Assembly: GCA_022575985.1 (NCBI GenBank) | Contig: JAKSXM010000002.1 | Span: 16,107,001 to 16,171,000, forward strand | DNA from: Anagrus nilaparvatae | Lineage: Eukaryota; Arthropoda; Insecta; Hymenoptera; Mymaridae | Direction of reading: 5' to 3' | Length of the DNA: 64,000 bases | Shown: one piece after another, positions 62,801 through 64,000 of the stretch | Layout of the letters: each line of letters starts with the position of its first letter | Numbering within the stretch: position 1 is the stretch's first letter | Translations under genes and position numbers: made by a program | Notes under the pieces: model-generated | What the model was told of the DNA's origin: nothing | The model's input: the letters and a program-made list of their open reading frames with translations, nothing else | Database searches by the model: none

Positions 62801-63142
62801 CTTCGTTAACATTTTCGTGGCCTTGATTATTATTACTTTCCAAGAACAAGGCGAAGCTGAATTGCAAGATGGAGAAATCGATAAAAACCAAGTAAAAATC
62901 TTTACTTTTTTTTTTCTATTAAATTTAAAGCACGTACATCAACTTATAAAAATCACTTTAAAAATTCATTATTACAGAAATCTTGCATCGATTTTACAAT
63001 ACAAGCTAGACCACTCGAAAGGTATATGCCGAAAAATAAAAATACTGCAAAATATAGAATATGGAAAATTGTCATGTCAACACCATTTGAATACTTCATC
63101 ATGATGCTTATTGTACTTAACACACTTTTACTTATGATGAAG
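11747..63142 (+). CDS. cac: cacophony-type (Cav2) voltage-gated calcium channel alpha1 subunit, partial gene, 16 exons
   Basis: This is the span of the recognised exons of a presynaptic calcium channel pore subunit, which in insects carries the Ca2+ influx that triggers transmitter release. Joined in order, with one of the two alternative 116-bp exons and the microexon, they give 3052 bases (1017 codons plus one base) with every junction in phase and GT/AG borders. Visible parts are IS4-IS6, the I-II linker, all of domain II, the II-III linker, all of domain III, the III-IV linker and the start of IVS1. Pore glutamates appear in TMEGW (domain I), TGEDW (II) and TGEGW (III). The choice of cac over Cav1 or Cav3 rests on recognised similarity to insect cacophony throughout, for example the [11 protein letters not shown] stretch. 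The N-terminus, IS1-IS3 and most of domain IV lie outside the window. Introns range from about 66 bp to 19.5 kb. Confidence 0.96.
12178..12333 (+). CDS. cac: cac exon: domain I S4-S5 linker, S5 and start of pore turret
   Basis: This 156-bp exon lies between aatctag and gtaagta. It encodes [16 protein letters not shown] (S4-S5 linker), then the S5 helix with [20 protein letters not shown], then [11 protein letters not shown] with a turret cysteine. It starts with two bases of a split serine codon and ends with the first base of a GAT codon completed at 31861. The donor opens the 19.5-kb intron that holds the two other gene-like blocks. Confidence 0.95.
16341..16540. repeat. Short inverted repeat (about 200 bp)
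   Basis: AAAGGTGTTTATTTTAAATA, then TTGTTTCCAAC on the left, is mirrored by GTTGGGAACAATATTTACAA, then TAAACACCTT on the right. It is probably a small MITE remnant; no target duplication was resolved. Confidence 0.7.
16845..16897. repeat. Perfect 19-bp stem hairpin
   Basis: TTAATATTACACACTAAAC and its exact reverse complement are separated by a 15-base loop. It is a possible remnant of a larger palindromic element. Confidence 0.75.
18424..18740 (+). repeat. Three tandem copies of a 100-118 bp unit inside the broken gene
   Basis: Units start at about 18424, 18542 and 18645, each with AAGTGT.AGTACTTTGTTAC, then a GAAGACT..TATTTTCC segment and CCAGTCAGATATAG. A truncated start of the same unit (aatctttatttattcttctt) lies at about 18137, and a diverged remnant at about 18995-19055. 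The copies separate the cysteine-cluster segment from the segment starting at 18743, so they interrupt any original reading frame. Confidence 0.8.
19102..20856 (+). repeat. Four large tandem copies (367-558 bp) of the 3' part of the broken gene
   Basis: Copies begin at about 19102, 19469, 20027 and 20574, each opening with gaaaa.cttcaaac. Each encodes the same segments in the same order: [58 protein letters not shown]. The second and third copies also contain a nested internal duplication of about 190 bp starting at GCGAAATAACCATTTTGACA. The last copy is truncated at about 20856. Copies differ by small indels and substitutions, so the duplications are not very recent. Confidence 0.85.
20881..21504. 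other. AT-rich spacer between the two nested gene blocks
   Basis: No coding stretch was seen. The part nearest 21480 contains the likely 3' end signals of the minus-strand F-box gene. Confidence 0.5.
21505..23084 (-). CDS. F-box and leucine-rich-repeat protein (FBXL-like), nested antisense in cac intron
   Basis: A clean open frame of about 526 codons ends at the stop at 21505-21507. The first ATG gives 495 residues from 22992, but the frame is open upstream and adds a complete F-box start: [20 protein letters not shown] runs straight into [15 protein letters not shown] splice acceptor (poly-T then TAG) sits at 23085-23086, so the last exon probably starts at 23084 and the true start codon is in an upstream exon I could not place. 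After the F-box come roughly ten leucine-rich repeats, for example [12 protein letters not shown] and [21 protein letters not shown]-box proteins of this kind recruit substrates to SCF ubiquitin ligases; the substrate is unknown. An AATAAA (plus-strand tttatt at 21485) lies just after the stop. A 1.5-kb open frame in such AT-rich DNA argues for a functional or recently functional gene. Confidence 0.85.
23085..25078. other. Intronic spacer with a possible upstream part of the F-box gene
   Basis: The acceptor at 23085-23086 implies an upstream exon of the minus-strand F-box gene in or beyond this stretch, but I could not identify it. At 24618-24820 lies a repeat beginning ACACATATCCAGAAATTTTT with a run of G, the reverse orientation of the C-run repeat ending near 14030. 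Confidence 0.5.
25079..25676. mobile_element. Near-perfect 598-bp hairpin element
   Basis: Arms 25079-25344 and 25412-25676 are almost identical inverted copies: TACAACAACAAAAACATTTA on the left, TAAATGTTTTTGTTGTTGTA on the right. The loop is about 67 bp. No coding capacity. The high identity suggests recent origin. Confidence 0.92.
25700..25863. mobile_element. Small MITE built of 20-bp palindromic repeats
   Basis: Ends ATACACGGCGAGGCTGC and GCAGCCTGGCCGTGTAT enclose a run of related units of about 20 bp, GCTTGAAAATTCAAGCAAAT, each itself a palindrome. It begins 23 bp after the hairpin element that ends at 25676. Confidence 0.85.
26168..26384. repeat. Inverted repeat related to the one at 59222
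   Basis: TTTTCTCAAACGATTACAAA, then TGACTTGAAA on the left, is mirrored by TTTCAAGTAATTTAAAACCG, then TTTGACAAGA on the right. The motif GCGGAATTTTTTT...CAAACG is shared with 59222-59400, so both belong to one dispersed family. Confidence 0.6.
26763..27782. mobile_element. 1.0-kb foldback element with CTACACGCATAGAAGCC ends
   Basis: Left end CTACACGCATAGAAGCCGAG and right end CTCGGCTTCTATGCGTGTAG are perfect inverted copies, and the arms stay nearly identical inward past AGCTGCGCGCGCTGATTTTC. They appear to extend to about 27030 and from about 27510. The loop is AT-rich. An open frame from 26878 lies mostly in the left arm and loop and is not gene-like. Confidence 0.92.
27783..30931 (+). other. 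AT-rich intronic stretch
   Basis: No exon was seen. A less AT-rich patch at 29760-29880 (GGCCGTCATTAGACACTAAT; TCTGCGCTACGCACCTTGGG) looks like a transposon fragment but has no recognisable ends. Confidence 0.5.
30932..31337. mobile_element. MITE with CACTGTAAAA ends, copy 2
   Basis: CACTGTAAAAAGTAACTTTC and GAAAGTTACTTTTTATAGTG ends are flanked by TA. The interior has the same AAATTTAGTATATT / palindromic GAATTCTC arrangement as the copies at 1987 and 52390. Confidence 0.85.
31861..32081 (+). CDS. cac: cac exon: domain I pore loop with selectivity glutamate
   Basis: This 221-bp exon follows a T-rich tract ending ttttacag and has donor gtaaaa. The protein has the extracellular turret with paired cysteines ([20 protein letters not shown]), then [19 protein letters not shown] and the pore segment [17 protein letters not shown]. 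The E of TMEGW is the domain I member of the EEEE selectivity ring. The turret differs from the Drosophila one as I remember it, as expected for this variable loop. Downstream in-frame sequence to a stop at about 32153 is intron read-through. Confidence 0.95.
32082..36285 (+). other. cac intron between pore loop and IS6 exons, first part
   Basis: Mostly AT-rich spacer with no exon. It contains a diverged foldback at about 32894-33341 whose ends carry CGCTGGTCACGAATTTTCGG and CGTGATCAG, plus an internal GGTCACTGATTACGAATTTT. That core motif recurs elsewhere in the window. Confidence 0.6.
36286..37280. mobile_element. Foldback element, CAAGGGGAG family, with TGA target duplication
   Basis: Ends CAAGGGGAGTTCAATACATA and TAATTAAACTTCCCTTG are flanked by TGA on both sides (36283-36285, 37281-37283). 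The arms are diverged inverted copies; the interior matches the element at 1-954 (GTTTCTAGGCCCAGAAGGCC). Confidence 0.88.
37281..38085 (+). other. AT-rich intronic spacer
   Basis: Runs of A and T with no coding or structured element recognised. Confidence 0.5.
38086..38500. repeat. Diverged inverted repeat with a third internal copy
   Basis: A left unit (AACCTTGCAAAATTTATTTG ... TTGTACTTCTGATGAAAAG) is matched in reverse by a right unit (CTTTTGATCAGAAGTACAAA ... GTGCAAGGTCCTTTG). A third partial copy lies between them (GGTCTTATGATGAAATTTGC). CCCATTTTATGTCTCAA occurs twice directly. Identity is moderate, so this is old. Confidence 0.65.
38501..39638 (+). other. AT-rich end of the intron before IS6
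   Basis: No feature recognised other than the T-rich tract and acceptor ttttatag. Confidence 0.5.
39639..39742 (+). CDS. cac: cac exon: domain I S6
   Basis: This 104-bp exon lies between ttttatag and gtaagt. It reads [18 protein letters not shown], then [17 protein letters not shown], the IS6 inner gate helix. It ends two bases into a glycine codon. That codon is completed by the first base of either alternative exon (G at 42113 or A at 42914), giving Gly with both. Confidence 0.95.
40133..40872. mobile_element. MITE with GGTAGGGGGTCAG ends and 9-bp target duplication (Mutator-like)
   Basis: The left end GGTAGGGGGTCAGTTTTCC matches the reverse complement of the right end (GGTTGGGGGTCAGTTTTCCC). 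CAGCAAATT occurs exactly on both sides (40124-40132, 40873-40881); the repeat can be read as 10 bp with the next G. A 9-bp duplication and G-rich ends fit Mutator-like elements. No transposase. It sits in the intron after IS6. Confidence 0.85.
40986..41515. mobile_element. 530-bp MITE with 8-bp target duplication
   Basis: Ends GGCTGCCATTTGAAGTTCAG and CTGAACTTCGAATGGCAGCC are flanked by the exact 8-bp repeat TTAGACTT (40978-40985, 41516-41523). The 8-bp duplication fits hAT, P or Merlin-type elements; the ends do not decide. It begins 113 bp after the element ending at 40872. Confidence 0.88.
41524..42112 (+). other. Intronic spacer before the first alternative AID exon
   Basis: AT-rich; includes GATGAACGTTTTTGGGTCTC (about 41655), a copy of a dispersed repeat core. 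No exon seen. Confidence 0.5.
42113..42228 (+). CDS. cac: cac alternative exon 1: alpha-interaction domain without QQLER
   Basis: This 116-bp exon lies between ctatatag and gttttt. It reads [19 protein letters not shown], then [20 protein letters not shown]. It occupies the same place as the exon at 42914, with identical length and split-codon phases, so only one can be used per transcript. It keeps the tryptophan of the beta-subunit contact (YLDWI) but has a basic stretch where the other exon has QQLER, the G-protein beta-gamma contact motif of Cav2 channels. Drosophila cac also has such an alternative pair here. The weak donor (gttttt) suggests regulated use. Confidence 0.92.
42914..43029 (+). 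CDS. cac: cac alternative exon 2: alpha-interaction domain with QQLER
   Basis: This 116-bp exon lies between cttctgtag and gttaga. It reads [20 protein letters not shown], then [23 protein letters not shown] followed by GYVEWI is the canonical alpha-interaction domain that binds the auxiliary beta subunit and, in Cav2 channels, G-protein beta-gamma. Its phases equal those of the exon at 42113, and both splice to EEVILAEE at 43187. The 685-bp intron between the two alternatives is made of T and A runs, with little sign of other content. Confidence 0.95.
43187..43246 (+). CDS. cac: cac exon: I-II linker, [17 protein letters not shown]
   Basis: This 60-bp exon lies between ttttttacag and gtaact. 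It reads [20 protein letters not shown], a stretch strongly conserved in insect cacophony. It begins with two bases of a glutamate codon shared with either upstream alternative exon and ends one base into an alanine codon. Confidence 0.94.
43628..44863. mobile_element. 1.2-kb foldback element with ACGCTAAAAA ends
   Basis: ACGCTAAAAAAAATATGGAG and its reverse complement close the element. Arms of about 420 bp are nearly identical, giving the same protein-like reading ([15 protein letters not shown]) from both ends, which is an arm effect and not a gene. The central 385 bp resembles the CAAGGGGAG foldback interior (GTAACGTTGCAACCTTGG), so one family is nested in or ancestral to the other. Confidence 0.9.
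45061..46233 (-). pseudogene. LINE ORF2 reverse transcriptase remnant
   Basis: RT motifs are readable in several minus-strand frames: the [14 protein letters not shown] type stretch near 45690-45720, [18 protein letters not shown] near 45600, and the catalytic region as YAEDVAL near 45320, where the usual first aspartate of YADD is glutamate. [18 protein letters not shown] follows, as in R1-type elements. Stops and frameshifts separate the pieces. Confidence 0.8.
46305..47240 (-). pseudogene. LINE ORF2 endonuclease remnant, split by an insertion
   Basis: The AP-endonuclease motif [11 protein letters not shown] is readable at about 47110-47145 on the minus strand, and the catalytic SDHKYVTF at about 46590. 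Between them, 46735-47040 is unrelated sequence with G runs (a 12-G run near 46830) and a loosely repeated GGACTTAGAATAATTT unit, so the domain was interrupted after integration. Confidence 0.75.
47248..47759 (-). pseudogene. LINE ORF1 (gag-like) remnant
   Basis: Two minus-strand frames split by a frameshift near 47500. The first has the RNA-binding-like stretch [20 protein letters not shown] and the typical [11 protein letters not shown] turn. The second continues with [19 protein letters not shown] and a cysteine four residues later, a zinc knuckle in which the second cysteine is serine. Broken and non-functional. Confidence 0.75.
47828..49092. mobile_element. 1265-bp near-perfect hairpin element
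   Basis: Ends TATATATGGGGCGTTCTTTG and its mirror at 49092 enclose arms of about 600 bp that match almost base for base (for example AATTTTTTCAAAAAATTTTT and GGATTTTCCCATTTTTGGCC on both). The loop at about 48438-48481 is short. The paired open frames (for example [20 protein letters not shown] on both strands) reflect this symmetry. Confidence 0.95.
49093..49947 (+). other. AT-rich intronic spacer
   Basis: No gene. TTTTGGGTCGTTTATCACGA at about 49648 is another copy of the dispersed repeat core. Confidence 0.5.
49948..50049 (+). CDS. cac: cac exon: I-II linker, basic then acidic stretch
   Basis: This 102-bp exon lies between aattttcag and gtgagt. It reads [20 protein letters not shown], then [14 protein letters not shown]. 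The basic block followed by an acidic block matches the cacophony I-II linker. It ends one base into a codon that can be completed by the microexon at 50460 (Glu) or directly by the exon at 57578 (Gly). Confidence 0.93.
50460..50480 (+). CDS. cac: candidate 21-bp cac microexon (EPKKKLK)
   Basis: A 21-bp segment lies between a good acceptor (tcctcttgtttcag) and donor (gtaact). It starts with two bases completing a codon and ends with one base, exactly the phase needed between the exons at 49948 and 57578. Including it adds the seven basic residues EPKKKLK to the I-II linker; skipping it keeps the frame. A TGCTAAC motif lies about 25 bases downstream. The call rests on sites and phase only, since a peptide this short cannot be judged by homology. 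Confidence 0.6.
50481..52389 (+). other. First part of the 7-kb intron after the microexon
   Basis: AT-rich with TATATA and poly-T microsatellite tracts near 50520-50660; no exon or structured element recognised. Confidence 0.5.
52390..52815. mobile_element. MITE with CACTGTAAAA ends, copy 3
   Basis: CACTGTAAAAAGTAACTTTC and GAAAGTTACTTTTTACAGTG ends; flanks read TT on both sides rather than TA. The interior is palindromic like copies 1 and 2. Confidence 0.83.
54340..54745. repeat. Diverged foldback with GATCGCTGATCGCGATTCTG core
   Basis: The left arm (ATATTGCTGATTGAGCTACA ... AGTAATTTAAGTTATTT) is matched in reverse by the right arm (AAATAACTTAAATTACTAAT ... TTAGCAATATT) at moderate identity. 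The GGGATCGCTGATCGCGATTC segment belongs to the dispersed family also seen near 5140, 33045 and 55780. Confidence 0.7.
57084..57178. repeat. 95-bp palindromic MITE
   Basis: TAGGGTAAATGC and its reverse complement close a short element with AATGACT/AGTCATT inner pairing. A TA duplication is possible but not resolved. Confidence 0.7.
57578..57790 (+). CDS. cac: cac exon: end of I-II linker and domain II S1
   Basis: This 213-bp exon lies between tattttag and gtgagt. It reads [20 protein letters not shown], then [19 protein letters not shown], the IIS1 helix [20 protein letters not shown], and [11 protein letters not shown]. The [18 protein letters not shown] segment is nearly identical to insect cacophony. 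It ends one base into a tyrosine codon; the intron after it is only 68 bp. Confidence 0.96.
57859..58286 (+). CDS. cac: cac exon: domain II S2-S5 and pore helix start
   Basis: This 428-bp exon lies between tcgacag and gtaagt. It encodes IIS2 ([20 protein letters not shown]), IIS3 ([18 protein letters not shown]), IIS4 ([17 protein letters not shown]), the S4-S5 linker [19 protein letters not shown]5 ([20 protein letters not shown]) and [15 protein letters not shown], the start of the pore loop. The S4 charges R, R, R, K and K are visible. It ends on a codon boundary before ILTGEDW at 61315. Confidence 0.96.
58287..61314 (+). other. 3.0-kb intron within the domain II pore loop
   Basis: AT-rich. 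It contains an inverted repeat at about 59222-59400 (GCGGAATTTTTTTTCTAGCT, then CAAACGATT, mirrored by AATCGTTTGAGCAAG) related to 26168-26384. Nothing else recognised. It ends cttggttag before ILTGEDW. Confidence 0.6.
61315..61637 (+). CDS. cac: cac exon: domain II selectivity filter, S6, start of II-III linker
   Basis: This 323-bp exon lies between tggttag and gtgagt. It reads [20 protein letters not shown] (domain II pore glutamate in TGEDW), then the IIS6 helix [20 protein letters not shown], then [14 protein letters not shown] and an acidic-basic coiled stretch ([19 protein letters not shown]) ending in a Ser/Asn-rich tail. The donor overlaps CAG-TGA, so an open frame runs three bases past the exon. 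Confidence 0.95.
61706..61825 (+). CDS. cac: cac exon: II-III linker
   Basis: This 120-bp exon lies between gcgagcag and gtgagt. It has a charged stretch ([19 protein letters not shown]) followed by [19 protein letters not shown], the conserved segment just before IIIS1 in cacophony. The linker is short compared with vertebrate Cav2 channels, which carry a long synprint region here, and is similar in size to that of the fly channel. The flanking introns are 68 and 66 bp. Confidence 0.95.
61892..62464 (+). CDS. cac: cac exon: domain III S1-S5
   Basis: This 573-bp exon lies between atttacag and gtaagg. It encodes IIIS1 ([20 protein letters not shown]), IIIS2 ([19 protein letters not shown]), IIIS3 ([19 protein letters not shown]), IIIS4 ([19 protein letters not shown]), the S4-S5 linker [21 protein letters not shown]5 ([20 protein letters not shown]) and the turret [18 protein letters not shown]. 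It is the longest exon in the window and nearly collinear with insect cacophony. Confidence 0.97.
62546..62891 (+). CDS. cac: cac exon: domain III pore loop and S6
   Basis: This 346-bp exon lies between atttcag and gtaaaa. It reads [37 protein letters not shown], then [19 protein letters not shown] with the third pore glutamate. The IIIS6 helix [20 protein letters not shown] follows, then [19 protein letters not shown]. It ends on a codon boundary; the in-frame sequence beyond 62891 is intron. Confidence 0.96.
62978..63142 (+). CDS. cac: cac exon: III-IV linker and start of domain IV S1
   Basis: This 165-bp exon lies between attacag and gtaagc, in phase 0 at both ends. It reads [39 protein letters not shown], then [16 protein letters not shown], the first part of IVS1. 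It is the last exon in the window; 63143-64000 is intron. Confidence 0.95.
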
Positions 63143-64000
63143 GTAAGCATTCTTATTATCCTTTTATTCTATGAAAAAGAAAATTAAATAATAGTTTTTA
63201 CTTTACTTAGTCTCAATTTTAATGTTAAAAAAGATTCTATAAATAAAAAATTCAAAAGATTTCTTAAAGTAAGATAAATTTTTTTTTTTCACTTTTTTTT
63301 ATCTTGTTCTTAAAAAATGATCTTTTGTAGTTTTAAATTTTTATGTACAAGCAACTATTGAGATAAAATGCAGAATTAAGGTAATTCTATAGGATGGAAA
63401 ATTATTAGTTAAAATATTTATTAAAAATTGATTTTATAGATTTTAATTGTTTTTTGGCAGAGTTTTGTAGATAATTTATACACTTACAGACTTATAGTTA
63501 GTTTTCTAAATTTTCTTTAAGATTATTGAAAAACACTCGATAAAAGTAAATCAATGTGTTTTTTAAAATTTTTATCATTGTTTGAACTTTAGAAATTTTA
63601 TTTTTAATTTAAAAGATTGCATCGGTAATACCAGCACATATTTTGGTTAAATAAATAAATGAAAAATATCTTATATACTCCTTAGTTAATAATTTCAAAA
63701 TTTTAGCATTACGTTAAAAATAGTAAACAGTGATTTATTACAGTCTAGGCCTGAGCCCCTATTTCTTTATCGCATTTTTTTTTGATAGATTCATAAAATT
63801 TTTCAACGAGTATTTATGTTTATTGAGTCGCCAAATACGAATATAAAATCCTTTCTTACCGAAAATAGTCCAGTTGTACACAATAGGAATTTTGAGGTTA
63901 TATTTTGTGGGTTTTTTAAACATTTTTAACTGTTACTAACGTTTTTGGGTCGTTCATCAACACGAATATAGTATCTGTTTTTACTTAAATTTCCCTAATT
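63143..64000 (+). other. Start of the intron after the IVS1 exon
   Basis: AT-rich sequence without an exon. TTTTTGGGTCGTTCATCAAC near 63943 is another copy of the dispersed repeat core. The next cac exon lies beyond the window. Confidence 0.6.

Overview
The window is nuclear DNA from an arthropod, almost certainly an insect. It is very AT-rich and dense in foldback elements. It carries the middle part of one large intron-rich plus-strand gene whose protein reads closely as the insect presynaptic voltage-gated calcium channel alpha1 subunit cacophony (Cav2 type). The AT richness and foldback load would suit a parasitoid wasp, but nothing here fixes the species.

Layout. Positions 1-11746 hold no exon I can support; they are filled with inverted-repeat elements and AT-rich spacer, probably the preceding cac intron. 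Sixteen cac exons run from 11747 to 63142. They cover domain I S4 through the start of domain IV S1, with every junction phase-compatible. Exons at 11747, 12178, 31861 and 39639 encode IS4 to IS6. Two 116-bp exons (42113 and 42914) are alternative versions of the alpha-interaction domain at the start of the I-II linker; only the second carries the QQLER motif. Exons at 43187, 49948 and a 21-bp candidate microexon (50460) complete the linker. Exons from 57578 to 61637 encode domain II, 61706 the II-III linker, 61892 to 62891 domain III, and 62978 the III-IV linker with the start of IVS1. The N-terminus, IS1-IS3 and most of domain IV lie outside the window. Codons for three of the four pore glutamates are present.

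The 19.5-kb intron 12334-31860 contains two other gene-like blocks. One (about 17030-20880, plus strand) is a broken, locally tandem-duplicated gene of less AT-biased composition. I cannot identify it; an integrated RNA-virus capsid-type gene is one possibility. The other (21505-23084, minus strand) is a long open frame encoding an F-box/leucine-rich-repeat protein, nested antisense in cac.

Mobile DNA dominates the rest. There is a kilobase foldback family with CAAGGGGAG ends and 3-bp target duplications; a 3-kb foldback interrupted by a hAT-like element with an exact 8-bp duplication and a preserved empty site in the opposite arm; three copies of a CACTGT-ended MITE; a likely Mutator-like MITE next to an element with an 8-bp duplication; several nearly perfect long hairpins; and a decayed, GC-richer R1-like LINE on the minus strand at 45000-47770. 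The foldbacks downstream of 11747 are intronic, so they should be transcribed within cac pre-mRNA as long double-stranded segments. No CRISPR array, rRNA or tRNA was seen.
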